64,000 nt of DNA from Rhodococcus pseudokoreensis (GCF_017068395.1 NZ_CP070619.1:62001-126000); one strand, 5' to 3'; shown: positions 53,084 to 62,031, numbered from the stretch's first letter. Translations and numbers: made by a program. The notes: generated from the letters alone by a model not told the origin.

Positions 53084-55507
53084 TTACGGCGCGCGACGAA
53101 TCCGGCGCGGCTGACCAGATTCGATCACCTCGATCGTTCGGGCCAGTCGCGCCGGGGTGGTGTAGGACTCGATCGAGCCACTCGACCAGTAACCGGCAGT
53201 GTCGGTGACGTTCACCACCGGGTTCTCTTCCACCGCTGCCGCTCCCGATCCGATCAGGTCGTCCAGGAGGCGACCGGCGCCCAACTCCTCCACGACGTCG
53301 CCGGTGTCCAGGCCGGGTCGACGGGCGGCCAGGAACGGACGCACCGAATCCTCGAACGCCCCGAAGACCGGATGCCCGATTCCGAACGCGCGCCCGATGC
53401 CCGGATGGTCGACGACAGCCAGCAGCCCGCGCCGAAGCGCGGTCGGGTCCTCGACGAGGTCGATCACCGGCACGTAGCGGTGCGCGCCGAGCCCGGCGGC
53501 ACGCAGCTCGGCCACCGCCTCGGCGACGCCGCGCGCAGCGAAGTGCGCCGCCAGCCACGCGCCGAGTTGTCCGTCCGGCACCGCGACCGACTCCTCGAGC
53601 CCGGCGACCTGAGCGAGCAGGTCCCGGCCGTCCGAGCCTGCGGCCAGGTAGAACCAGCCGTCGCGGGCACGGTAGAGCCGGTCCAGCGCATGCCGGCCCA
53701 TGGCCTCGGGCCCACTCGGCTCGTCCCACGACCTGCCGTCGTACCCGATCGCGAACGGCAGCTGATGCAGCGTGGCGGTCCGTGACAGCGACGCGTTGAC
53801 CTGCTGCCCCGCACCGGTGCGCAGCCGGTCCAGGAGCGCGAGCATGATGCCGAAGGCGTTCAGGTGCCCGGCCGCATGGTCGTTGACCACGACGCCGAGC
53901 ATCCGCGGCGCGCCCTCACCACCGGCGCGGACGCCCATGCCGGTCACCATCTGGGCGAGCGGCTCGTGACCCCGGTAGTCGGCCCGGTAGCCGCCGTGGG
54001 AGTGCAGCGACATCGTGGAGTAGATCGCCGCCGGATTCAGCTCGCGCACCCGCTCGGCGCCGAGACCGAGCCGCTCGGCCGCTGCTGGCGTGAAGTTGTG
54101 ATGGACGACGTCCATGGCGCCGATCAGATCCGGCAGCAGCCCCTGGATTCTCTCGTCCTTCAGGTCGAGGAACGCCATCCGCTTGCCGCTGCTGACCGTG
54201 CGATGGCCGTGGAAGGCGGACAGGTCGTCGGTCAGCGGGTCGGCGCGGCTCGCGGCCACCGCCGGACTGTCGACCTTGAGCACGTCGGCGCCGTACTGCG
54301 CGAGCACACGCGTACTCGTCGGTCCGGCAAGCAGACTGGCGCAGTCGAGCACCCGCACGCCGTCCAGTGCGAGGTCGTGACGCAACCGCCTCTCGCTCGA
54401 CCAGGAGAACCCCTCCCCGATCCAGTCGACGTCCGCCTCCGGGCCGACGCCGTCGGGCCGCGCGGAACGGCCGCGGCGCAGCTGGGGCCGACTCTCCGAG
54501 AGCAGCACCGGAAATCCCGGCTGGACCGTCGCACCGAGCACCGGGTCGGCGACCTCGATGACCGACCGACTGGCGCGTGCATGGTCGTCGGCAAGCCACG
54601 CCCGGGTGCTCTGGCACAGCCCGAAGGCGCCCTGGAGCTCCTCTTGGCAGATGCGTTCCCAGTCCCGGCCGGACCGGGTGCCGATCAGCTCCACCAGGTC
54701 CCGCACCATCTGCTCGCACACGGCGTCGTCGAGATCGACGAGCCGGTACTGCGGAAGGAACCGGTCGAGGAACCGCTGCAGGCCGCGCAGCGGCGTGTCG
54801 AAGTAGAGGTGGGTCCCGTCGGCCGCCCTCGCGGTCTGGAGCATCCGGTGCAGGCGCGCGTAGATCGGGTTGTCCGTCTTGCGGGAGACGGGGACCTCGG
54901 CGTAGGAGCCCACCGCCTGGAAGGCCGCCTCGTGGAGCGAGACCTCGATCCACGCACCCCGGCCGGTGGAGGCGCGGGTGAGCAGTGCGCCGGCCACCCG
55001 ATGCGACGCCATGAAGGCCGCGAAGGTCGAGGCCATCGGGAGCGCGCTGAAGACGGGGTCACCGTCGACCTCACCGTGCCGCGCCGGGTACAGGCCGGTC
55101 GCCGCGGCGAGCAGGCCGTCCCAGCCGGGCAGCTCGGCCCGAGGATCGTCGCGGGGGAAGGCCGGCAGCGAGCACCACACCAGCTGCGGGGCGCGCTCCC
55201 GGATGGCCGCCGGGTCCAGACCCAGTCGCTCCAGGACCCCGGGGCGGAAGTTGTCGACCACGACGTCGGCGGACTCGGCCAGCGCTGCCGCACGGGCGAC
55301 GGCCCCCGGGTCGTGGAGATCGAGGCGGAGCTGCCGCTTGTTGCGATACAGCGCAGCGTTCGCCGGCGAGTCCCACCGCGGGCCGTCCGGAGGGTCGATG
55401 TGGATCACGTCGGCACCGTTGTCGCCGAGGAACATCGCCAGCATGGGTCCGGCCAGGTAGTGGCCGAGATCCAGGACACGCAACCCGCTCAGTGCACCGG
55501 TCGTCAT
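53084..55507 (-). CDS. double-length CaiB/BaiF CoA-transferase, N-terminal half lacking catalytic Asp
   Basis: The 807-residue protein starts at ATG 55507 (TTGALSGLRVLDLGHYLAGP); an ATG 54 bases upstream is less convincing. Unit one spans about residues 5-380 but reads ALPMASTFAAFMASHRVAGA where the catalytic Asp should be. Unit two (VRVLDCASLLAGPTSTRVLA, QYGADVLKVDS) keeps Asp in VVNDHAAGHLNAFG. The pattern matches the fusion at 40375: a silent first half and an active second half. It converges on the substrate-binding-protein gene with only 15 bases between stops and is divergent from the Rieske gene. Confidence 0.87.
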   Translation of the reverse strand: MTTGALSGLRVLDLGHYLAGPMLAMFLGDNGADVIHIDPPDGPRWDSPANAALYRNKRQLRLDLHDPGAVARAAALAESADVVVDNFRPGVLERLGLDPAAIRERAPQLVWCSLPAFPRDDPRAELPGWDGLLAAATGLYPARHGEVDGDPVFSALPMASTFAAFMASHRVAGALLTRASTGRGAWIEVSLHEAAFQAVGSYAEVPVSRKTDNPIYARLHRMLQTARAADGTHLYFDTPLRGLQRFLDRFLPQYRLVDLDDAVCEQMVRDLVELIGTRSGRDWERICQEELQGAFGLCQSTRAWLADDHARASRSVIEVADPVLGATVQPGFPVLLSESRPQLRRGRSARPDGVGPEADVDWIGEGFSWSSERRLRHDLALDGVRVLDCASLLAGPTSTRVLAQYGADVLKVDSPAVAASRADPLTDDLSAFHGHRTVSSGKRMAFLDLKDERIQGLLPDLIGAMDVVHHNFTPAAAERLGLGAERVRELNPAAIYSTMSLHSHGGYRADYRGHEPLAQMVTGMGVRAGGEGAPRMLGVVVNDHAAGHLNAFGIMLALLDRLRTGAGQQVNASLSRTATLHQLPFAIGYDGRSWDEPSGPEAMGRHALDRLYRARDGWFYLAAGSDGRDLLAQVAGLEESVAVPDGQLGAWLAAHFAARGVAEAVAELRAAGLGAHRYVPVIDLVEDPTALRRGLLAVVDHPGIGRAFGIGHPVFGAFEDSVRPFLAARRPGLDTGDVVEELGAGRLLDDLIGSGAAAVEENPVVNVTDTAGYWSSGSIESYTTPARLARTIEVIESGQPRRIRRAP

Positions 55508-55600
55508 CGGGGCCACGCCCTCTATATACATAGCTACATCATTTCTGCACAATAGAAACAAAACAAGCTTCGGACACGACGGAGCAAGTCAGGAGGCCAG

Positions 55601-56086
55601 GTGAGCACCAGGAGGTACGTCGTCGGTAAGGCGGCCGATCTCGCCGACGGGGAGAAGATGGCCGTCGAGGTGGGCGGCCGCTCGATCGCGATCTTCAACG
55701 TCGAGGGCCGCTACTACGGCCTGCTCAACCGCTGCCCGCACCGCGGCGCCGACCTGTGCGCGGGACGGTTCCTGCCGCGGGTGACGGCGGCGGTCCCGGG
55801 CGAGTACCACTACGACACCGAGCACACCTTCCTGGTCTGCCCGTGGCACGGCTGGGAGTTCGACGTGACCACCGGCCAGTCCTACTTCGACCCGGTGGGG
55901 ATGCGCGGGCGGCCCTACAAGGTCGACGTCGAGAGCGGGGCGACCATCGCCGGGATGCAGCCCGGACCGCTCCGGGCCGAGACGGTCAGCGTCCAGGTCG
56001 AGGACGACTACCTCGTCGTCGACCTCCGCCCGCAGCGGCCACAGCGTGCCCAGTCGGCCCGCACCGAGAAGCAGGAGACTGTATGA
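55601..56086 (+). CDS. Rieske [2Fe-2S] protein
   Basis: The 161-residue protein has both Rieske half-motifs: C45-P-H47-R-G and C80-P-W-H83-G-W-E-F. The spacing between them is longer than usual because of an insertion (RVTAAVPGEYHYDTEHTFLV). It lacks an oxygenase catalytic domain, so it is an electron-transfer ferredoxin or a small regulatory subunit. The GTG start lies behind GGAGGCCAG. Its stop overlaps the ATG of the amidohydrolase at 56083 (ATGA), so the two are made together, which is an unusual pairing. Confidence 0.88.
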   Translation: MSTRRYVVGKAADLADGEKMAVEVGGRSIAIFNVEGRYYGLLNRCPHRGADLCAGRFLPRVTAAVPGEYHYDTEHTFLVCPWHGWEFDVTTGQSYFDPVGMRGRPYKVDVESGATIAGMQPGPLRAETVSVQVEDDYLVVDLRPQRPQRAQSARTEKQETV

Positions 56087-57198
56087 TCACCCCGACCAGG
56101 CCGGCTCTGATCGAGCCCGTCGTCGACCGCGCGGGCCGCGAGGCGTTGTGGACGGGCAGCGTCATCGACGTCGATGTGCACGCCCAGGTGCCGAGCGCCG
56201 AGACGCTCTTCCCCTACCTCGCTCAGCAGTGGGTCGACTGGTGCACCGAGCGGAACTGGAAGCAGCCACAGGGTCCGCTGTCGCACTACCCGCCGAACTC
56301 GCCGCGCACCTGCAGGCCGCAGTGGCGGCCCGCCGACGGCCGCACGCCGGCCTCGGACGTGGACCTGCTGCGCCGGCACGTCCTCGACCCGTGGGACGTC
56401 GATCGCGCAATCCTCAACTGCTACTACGGCATCGACAGCATCCGCCAGCCCGATTGGCACAACGCAATGGCAGGCGCCGTCAACGACTGGCTGATCGAGG
56501 AGTGGCTGAACAAGGACTCCCGGCTGCGTGCCTCGATGGTGCTGCCCGCCCGCGACCCGGCCTCCATGATCAGGGAGATCGAGCGGGTCGGCTCGCACCC
56601 GGGAATCGTGCAGGTGCTCCTGCCGGTGCGCACCGACGCCCTGTGGGGCCGGCGGATGTTCTTCCCGGTCTTCGAGGCGATGGCCGAGCACGGCCTGGTC
56701 GCCGGACTGCACTACGGGGGCACCGCCGACGGCGTGCCGTCGACCACGGGCTATCCGTCGTACTTCATCGAGGAATACGCCGCCGAGTGGCAGGCCTTCG
56801 GCAGCCAGATCACCAGCATGGTCGCCGAGGGCCTCTTCCGGGTCGCCCCAGACCTGCGCGTCTCCGTCCTCGAAGGCGGGTTCCTGTGGCTGCCCGCATG
56901 GGGCTGGCGGATGAACAAGGACTGGAAGGGGCTGCGTCGCGAGGTGCCGTGGCTGACCGAGCCGCCGTTCGACTTGGTGCGCAGGCACTTCCGCTTCTCC
57001 ACCGCACCCACCGAGGCCGGGCCGACCCCGTTGCTGGAGAAGGCGATCGGGTGGCTGCGCAGCGAGGACCTGCTGATGTTCGCCACCGACTATCCGCACG
57101 CGCACGACGACGACCTGGCCCAGTTGCTGAGCGCGATGCCGGAGTCGATGCGGGCCAAGACCATGGCGGAGAACGCCCGGTCCTGGTATCGCCTCTGA
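56083..57198 (+). CDS. amidohydrolase-2 family enzyme coupled to a Rieske protein
   Basis: The 371-residue TIM-barrel protein has D31-V-H33 (VIDVDVHAQV), a middle HYGG strand (GLVAGLHYGGTADG) and the terminal MFATDYPHAHDDD with the catalytic Asp. Family members decarboxylate, hydrate or hydrolyse carboxylated ring or enol intermediates with a bound metal. ATG 56083 overlaps the Rieske stop. Related in plan to the amidohydrolase at 50477 but clearly diverged. It is followed by a large palindromic terminator. Confidence 0.85.
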   Translation: MITPTRPALIEPVVDRAGREALWTGSVIDVDVHAQVPSAETLFPYLAQQWVDWCTERNWKQPQGPLSHYPPNSPRTCRPQWRPADGRTPASDVDLLRRHVLDPWDVDRAILNCYYGIDSIRQPDWHNAMAGAVNDWLIEEWLNKDSRLRASMVLPARDPASMIREIERVGSHPGIVQVLLPVRTDALWGRRMFFPVFEAMAEHGLVAGLHYGGTADGVPSTTGYPSYFIEEYAAEWQAFGSQITSMVAEGLFRVAPDLRVSVLEGGFLWLPAWGWRMNKDWKGLRREVPWLTEPPFDLVRRHFRFSTAPTEAGPTPLLEKAIGWLRSEDLLMFATDYPHAHDDDLAQLLSAMPESMRAKTMAENARSWYRL

Positions 57199-57204
57199 GA
57201 CGGC

Positions 57205-57248
57205 GATCGGCGGGCCCCGTACGTCTCGCGTACGTGGACCCGCCGATC
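57205..57248. terminator. nested palindrome between convergent genes
   Basis: Outer arms GATCGGCGGG (57205-57214) and CCCGCCGATC (57239-57248) enclose inner CGTACG copies (57218-57223, 57229-57234). The structure is placed between the amidohydrolase and the convergent P450 and should terminate both. Confidence 0.75.
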
Positions 57249-57266
57249 AGCGTGTCGGGGGCAGCG

Positions 57267-58535
57267 TCAGCGGCCCGAGACCCAAAGCCGCACCGGACCG
57301 CGGAAGTTGTACTCCGGGCGGTAGTCGAACTCACCGGCGACGCGAAGGTCCGGGTAACGCCGATAGAGTGCGGTCAGCCCGACCTCGATGTCGAGTCGAG
57401 CGAGCCACTGCCCCAGGCAGGTGTGGATTCCGAACCCGAAGTCGACGTGGTGCTTGGCATCCTCACGCTCGATGTCGAGCCGCTCGGGGTCGGGGAACCG
57501 GGCCGGGTCGTGGTTGGCCGAGGCGACGAGCAGGCGGAGCGTCTCGCCGGTACGCACCTCGAACCCGTCGATTTCGGTATCGACCGCGACCGCGCGGTGC
57601 ACGCCGTGTGCGGACGGGCAGTAGCGAAAGAACTCCTCGATCGCGTTGCTCGTCAATTCGGGGCGCTCGTGCAGCAGGGTTCGCTGCTCGGGGAAGGCGT
57701 CCAAGGCGATCACCGCGTTGGAGATCATGTCGTTCGCGTTGCCCGAGGTGAGCATCACGGTGAACATCGTGGTCAGCTCGGCGTCGCTGAGTCCGGTGCC
57801 GTCCTCCCCCGCTGCGAGCAGGTTGGAGACCAGGTCGTCGCCGGGTCCGTCGGCGGCGCTTCCCGGCCGGCGTGAGCGAATCACGTCGTGGACGTACGCC
57901 TCGATGTTACGGACCGCGTCGTACGCCTCGGCGAGGTTCTCGTAGTTGGTGCCCAGCCCGCGACGCGCGGCCAGTGCCCAGCCGCGGAAGGACTCGACGT
58001 CGATGTCGGGGATGCGCAGCATCCGGCAGACCACCCGGAACGGCAGGTAGAAGGAAAGCGCGCCCAGGTCGAACGGGCCGTCGCCCTTGGCGGCGATGCC
58101 GTCGAGCAACTCCTCGGCGATCTCCTCGGCCTCACTGCGCAGCGCGTCGATGGCCCGCACCGAGAAGGCCCGGGCGACGAAGCGGCGCAGCCGGCTGTGG
58201 TCCGGTGGGTCGTTCAGTCCGAGGTGATGGGAGTCGTGCTCGATGAGATGGTCGTACATCGCCAGTTCGTCGCCGCCCAGGGCGGCCCGCTTCTCGGTGA
58301 CGCGGGAGCCGGTCTGCCGCCGGTTGGAGAAGCGCTCGGTGTCGCGGAAGATCGCCTTGATGTCGTCGTACCTGGAGACCACCACGACCGGCCCGACCCG
58401 CAGCACGGGCGCGTGCGCGCGCAGGTCGGCGTAGAGCGACCAGGGATCGGCCAGCATCTCGGGGTCGAGCGCGAAGAAGCGGGTCGCCCGCTCCTCGAGG
58501 TCGCCCAGTCGGGCACCGGTCGCGGCCACGGTCAT
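57267..58535 (-). CDS. cytochrome P450 lacking the I-helix acid-alcohol pair
   Basis: The 422-residue P450 has E301-x-x-R304 (EEFFR) and the heme loop FGFGIHTCLG with Cys373. The I-helix segment reads S264-G-N-A267-N268-D, so the acidic residue is Ala and the threonine is Asn. This is a marked departure from monooxygenase P450s. Such changes occur in P450s with substrate-assisted or non-hydroxylation chemistry. It lies 28 bases downstream of an FMN/[2Fe-2S] reductase in the same operon, a probable direct or ferredoxin-mediated donor. Confidence 0.92.
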   Translation of the reverse strand: MTVAATGARLGDLEERATRFFALDPEMLADPWSLYADLRAHAPVLRVGPVVVVSRYDDIKAIFRDTERFSNRRQTGSRVTEKRAALGGDELAMYDHLIEHDSHHLGLNDPPDHSRLRRFVARAFSVRAIDALRSEAEEIAEELLDGIAAKGDGPFDLGALSFYLPFRVVCRMLRIPDIDVESFRGWALAARRGLGTNYENLAEAYDAVRNIEAYVHDVIRSRRPGSAADGPGDDLVSNLLAAGEDGTGLSDAELTTMFTVMLTSGNANDMISNAVIALDAFPEQRTLLHERPELTSNAIEEFFRYCPSAHGVHRAVAVDTEIDGFEVRTGETLRLLVASANHDPARFPDPERLDIEREDAKHHVDFGFGIHTCLGQWLARLDIEVGLTALYRRYPDLRVAGEFDYRPEYNFRGPVRLWVSGR

Positions 58536-58563
58536 CGGCGTGCCTCTCTGTCGGTTCGGGGAC

Positions 58564-59550
58564 TCACAGGTCGAGGACGAGGCGCGGGCCCTTGGAGCGG
58601 GAGCAGCAGATCATCATCACGTCGTTCGCGGCGCGCTCGTCCTCGGTCAGCAGGGAGTCGCGATGGTCCGGCTCGCCGCCCAGGACGGCGGTCTCGCAGG
58701 TACCGCAGGTGCCCTCGCGGCAGGACGTGAAAATGTCTACGCCTGCACGCTCGAGGACGTCGGCGATGGACTCGTCGGGTCCCACCGTCATGGTGAGGCC
58801 GGACGCGTCGAGCACCACCTCGAAGGAGGTCGTCGGGCCGTCGAGGGCACCTTCCTTGGGCCGGAATCGCTCGACGCGCAGGGCTCCGGTGGGCCACTCG
58901 GCGCACTGCGCCTCGACCGCGTCGATCAGCACGCCGGGACCGCAGCAGTAGACCGCCGTGCCCTCGACCGGCTCGCCGAGCAGTCCGGCCAAGTCGATCA
59001 GGCCGCGCTCGTCCTCGGGCCACAGCGTGGCCCGGTCCCCGTAGCGCTCCAACTCGCCGCGGAAGGCCATCGACGCTCGGCGCCTGCCGCCGTACACCAG
59101 CTGCCAGTCGGCCCCGCGGCCCTCCAGTTCGGCGATCATGGTCAGCAGCGGCGTGATGCCGATGCCACCGGCGATGAAGAGGTGGCGCGAAGCTTCCTCC
59201 AGCGCGAACTCGTTGCGGGGGCCGCGCAGGCGGACGGCGTGTCCGGCCACGACCGTGTCGTGCAGGTACGACGAACCGCCCCTGCTCTCCGGCTCGCGCA
59301 GGACGGCCACCCGCCACGACGACAGGTCGGCCGGATCGCCGCACAGCGAGTACTGCCGCTCGACGCCGTTCCCGAGCACCAGATCGACGTGCGCACCGGG
59401 CGTCCACGCGGGCATCGCACCCCCGTCGGCGCGCACCAGCTCGAACGAGCGCACACCGTCGGCCTCGGCGACGACTGCTCGCACGGTCGCATCGAAGAGC
59501 CGATCCGGGTCGGCCGACAGGGGATCCCTCAGTACTCCGGTCTGTGTCAT
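58564..59550 (-). CDS. phthalate-dioxygenase-reductase-like FMN/[2Fe-2S] reductase
   Basis: The 328-residue protein has a ferredoxin-reductase-like flavin/NAD unit (RQYSLCGDPAD, FIAGGIGITPLLTM, YCCGPGVLIDAVEAQ) and a C-terminal plant-type [2Fe-2S] domain (TSCREGTCGTCETAVLGG, then MMICCS). This is the class IA / PDR layout that passes NADH electrons to an oxygenase. ATG 59550 is chosen; ATGs at 59568 and 59595 are in frame. It heads an operon with a P450 and is divergent from the dehalogenase-like gene; the 18-bp palindrome at 59602-59619 lies between them. Confidence 0.9.
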   Translation of the reverse strand: MTQTGVLRDPLSADPDRLFDATVRAVVAEADGVRSFELVRADGGAMPAWTPGAHVDLVLGNGVERQYSLCGDPADLSSWRVAVLREPESRGGSSYLHDTVVAGHAVRLRGPRNEFALEEASRHLFIAGGIGITPLLTMIAELEGRGADWQLVYGGRRRASMAFRGELERYGDRATLWPEDERGLIDLAGLLGEPVEGTAVYCCGPGVLIDAVEAQCAEWPTGALRVERFRPKEGALDGPTTSFEVVLDASGLTMTVGPDESIADVLERAGVDIFTSCREGTCGTCETAVLGGEPDHRDSLLTEDERAANDVMMICCSRSKGPRLVLDL

Positions 59551-59601
59551 CTCGATAGCCCTCGACATCGTTGCTGTAAAAACATTAGAAATCATAGTAA
59601 C

Positions 59602-59619
59602 ATGTTATGTACATAACAT
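59602..59619. promoter_or_regulatory. perfect 18-bp palindrome in a divergent promoter
   Basis: ATGTTATGTACATAACAT is a perfect palindrome (9-bp arms without spacer) between the divergent reductase (start 59550) and Fe-S protein (start 59643). It is A/T-rich in a GC-rich locus and its half-site resembles the ATTATGTT/AACATAAT arms at 34643-34669. It is a strong candidate operator controlling both operons. Confidence 0.65.
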
Positions 59620-59642
59620 TGATCGACGAGAGGGTGGCGAAG

Positions 59643-60959
59643 ATGGCCCCAGAGTTCACCCGCAACGGCCTGCAGCGCGCAGCGCTGAAGTGGGGGCATC
59701 AGTTCAGCACTCTGCTCTACCCCGTCGCGCGCAAGACGCTGCCGTATCGCCCGAAGATGTGGTGGATCCCGCGACTGCCGATCTGGGCCCACCCGAGGCG
59801 CGCACCGCACAGTCGCCCGTGGAGCACGCCGGTCCCGGCACCGGCCGACGAGCTGCGCACCGGCCCCGGCGTCCAACTGATTCCCGAAGCGCAGCAGCGC
59901 GCGTTCGACGAGGCTCCGCTGCACGACTTCATCCGCCTCCACCCGGAGATGCGCGGAGAGCACAGCCCCACCGGCCACATGTGGATCTCGCTGCTCTCGA
60001 CGTCGCCGCGTGTCCAGGGCGCCGCCCGCCGCCGCGCGCAGGCAAACCGCCGCCCCGAAGCCACCGCACCGGCCGCGCGGGTGACGCCGGCAGCACTCAC
60101 CGAGGCGATGAAGCGCGAGGCGGCGCGCCTCGGCCTCGCCGCGGTCGGCGTCACCGCCTACGACATCAAGTACAACTACGCCGAGTACCACGGCCTCGCC
60201 GTCGGCGACACGATCATCGTCGGCATCGTCGAGCAGAACTTCGACTCCACCCAGATGTGCCCGAGCCTGCGGTCGGAGAAGGCCGCCCTCTCCGCGTACG
60301 CGGGACTCGAGGACCGGATGCGCCTGCTCGCCGAGTGGATCCGGGAACAGGGCTACGCCGCCAGGGCCGAAGGCTTCGTGGGCGAGTCCATGGTGATCCC
60401 GTACGCCGTCCAGGCAGGGCTCGGCCAGCTCGGGCTCAACGGCCAGTTGTTGACGCCGAACGCCGGGTCGCGCTGTCGCATCGAGGTGATGTCGACCGAC
60501 GCGCCGTTCCTCCACGACACCCCGGTGGACTTCGGAATCGAGGGCGTGTGCGACAAGTGCCAGATCTGCGTGCGCCGGTGTCCGGCGGGCGCGATCCCGG
60601 CGATCCGCAAGGAGAGCCGCGGCGTCGTCAAGGCGAAGCTCAACACCAAGCGCTGCCTGCCGGTGATGGGCAAGACCGCCGGCTGCTCGGTCTGCATGAA
60701 GGTCTGCCCCGTGCAGCGGTACGGCCTCCCCGCCGTCCTCCAGGAGTTCGAGGCCACCGGCCGCGTCCTGGGCAAGGACACCGACGACCTGGAAGGCTTC
60801 GACTGGCCACTGGACGGCAGGCACTACGGGCCCGGTGAGCGGCCCCGGCTCGCTGCCGAGGTCTTCGAGACGCCGGGCTTCGAGTTCGATCCGGGCCGCA
60901 AGGTGCCGCTGGACTGGGTGGACCCGACCGGGACGAACACTGAGGCGCTCGGCTACTGA
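59643..60959 (+). CDS. reductive-dehalogenase/QueG-like protein with two [4Fe-4S] clusters
   Basis: The 438-residue protein has a central region like RdhA/QueG corrinoid enzymes (AGLGQLGLNGQLLTPNAGSR) followed by two cluster motifs, C303-x2-C-x2-C-x3-CP (CDKCQICVRRCP) and C338, C348-x2-C-x3-CP (CSVCMKVCP). There is no Tat signal, so it acts in the cytoplasm, unlike respiratory RdhA. ATG 59643 is used because GAGAGG lies nine bases upstream; ATG 59607 falls within the operator palindrome. Possible roles are cobalamin-dependent dehalogenation or another reduction. The next genes are a ferredoxin and an SDR, which could supply electrons and process the product. Corrinoid binding is inferred. Confidence 0.78.
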   Translation: MAPEFTRNGLQRAALKWGHQFSTLLYPVARKTLPYRPKMWWIPRLPIWAHPRRAPHSRPWSTPVPAPADELRTGPGVQLIPEAQQRAFDEAPLHDFIRLHPEMRGEHSPTGHMWISLLSTSPRVQGAARRRAQANRRPEATAPAARVTPAALTEAMKREAARLGLAAVGVTAYDIKYNYAEYHGLAVGDTIIVGIVEQNFDSTQMCPSLRSEKAALSAYAGLEDRMRLLAEWIREQGYAARAEGFVGESMVIPYAVQAGLGQLGLNGQLLTPNAGSRCRIEVMSTDAPFLHDTPVDFGIEGVCDKCQICVRRCPAGAIPAIRKESRGVVKAKLNTKRCLPVMGKTAGCSVCMKVCPVQRYGLPAVLQEFEATGRVLGKDTDDLEGFDWPLDGRHYGPGERPRLAAEVFETPGFEFDPGRKVPLDWVDPTGTNTEALGY

Positions 60960-61027
60960 GCCGACGAAACGCCCCGCATGACGACGTTTCCATCCGCTGA
61001 GAACCCCCACAACCCAGGAGAAGCCCC

Positions 61028-61243
61028 ATGAAGCTCGCCGTCGACCTCAATCAGTGCGAAAACCACGGTCAGTGCACGTTCGCGACGCCGTCCCTCTTCT
61101 CGCTCACCGACGAGGGCCTGTTGTCGTTCCGGTCCACGGCCCAGGACGAATACGTCTCCGCCGATCTCACCGAGGCCGACGCCGAGGCGGCGGCCGCCGC
61201 CGTCGACATGTGCCCCATGCAGGCGATCAGCCTGCGCGGGTGA
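61028..61243 (+). CDS. [3Fe-4S]-type ferredoxin
   Basis: The 71-residue ferredoxin has CENHGQC and distal CP (DMCPMQAISLRG), three cluster cysteines with His at the variable site. An AGGAGAAGCCCC site precedes the ATG. It lies between the dehalogenase-like gene and an SDR whose GTG overlaps its stop (GTGA). It may feed the dehalogenase-like enzyme or the P450 at 57267, which has no ferredoxin of its own. Confidence 0.9.
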   Translation: MKLAVDLNQCENHGQCTFATPSLFSLTDEGLLSFRSTAQDEYVSADLTEADAEAAAAAVDMCPMQAISLRG

Positions 61244-62016
61244 ACGCGCCCGTGAGCGGGACCTGCCGCCGATTCGACGACCACGTGGTCCTGGTGACCG
61301 GGGCGACCAGCGGCCTGGGCGAGGCCTGCGCACTGCGACTCGCCGCGGAGGGCGCCGACGTGGTGGTCACAGGCCGGCGCGCGGACCGCTGTGCGGAAGT
61401 GGCCGAGGAGGTGCGCCGGCACGGCGGGCGATGCCTCAGCGTTCCCGGCGACATCACCGACCCCGCCCATCCCGGGCGTCTGGTAGAGGCGACCCTGGCC
61501 GAATTCGGCCGGCTCGACGGCGCCGTGAACAACGCCGGAGTCAGCCCAGCCCCGCGACCGGCGGCCGAGTATCCGGACGAGCTGTGGAACGACACGATCG
61601 CACTGGACCTGACGGCCGTATTCCGCTGCCAACGTGCGGAACTCGAAGCGATGGTCGCGGCCGGCCACGGCGCGATCGTCAACGTCGCCTCCTACGCAGC
61701 CACGACGGTTCAGACGCGGGGAATCGCCTCCTATGCTGCGGCCAAGCACGGGGTACTCGGCCTGACCCGGTCGGCGGCACGCGACCATGCGGCCGACGGG
61801 GTGCGGGTGAACGCGGTCGGACCCGGGCACATGCGCACGGCGATGATCGACCGGCTGCTCGACCCCGAGGGCGAGGAGCGGCTGCGGACGCGCATTCCGA
61901 TGGGCCGCATCTCGGCCCCGGAAGAGGTCGCCGCCGTGGTGGCGTTCCTACTGTCTCGGGACGCCTCGTTCGTGACGGGGCAGATCGTCGTGGCCGACGG
62001 CGGACTCTCGATCTGA
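61240..62016 (+). CDS. short-chain dehydrogenase/reductase
   Basis: The 258-residue classical SDR has TGATSGLG (residues 20-27), NNAG, Ser151 in NVASY, and Y165-x3-K169 (SYAAAKHG), all complete. It uses NAD(P) to interconvert an alcohol and a ketone, and could deliver the ketone for Baeyer-Villiger oxidation. GTG 61240 overlaps the ferredoxin stop by GTGA; another GTG at 61252 is an alternative start. It ends the operon, followed by a long palindromic terminator. Confidence 0.92.
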   Translation: MNAPVSGTCRRFDDHVVLVTGATSGLGEACALRLAAEGADVVVTGRRADRCAEVAEEVRRHGGRCLSVPGDITDPAHPGRLVEATLAEFGRLDGAVNNAGVSPAPRPAAEYPDELWNDTIALDLTAVFRCQRAELEAMVAAGHGAIVNVASYAATTVQTRGIASYAAAKHGVLGLTRSAARDHAADGVRVNAVGPGHMRTAMIDRLLDPEGEERLRTRIPMGRISAPEEVAAVVAFLLSRDASFVTGQIVVADGGLSI

Positions 62017-62031
62017 ACCGAACGGGACCGG

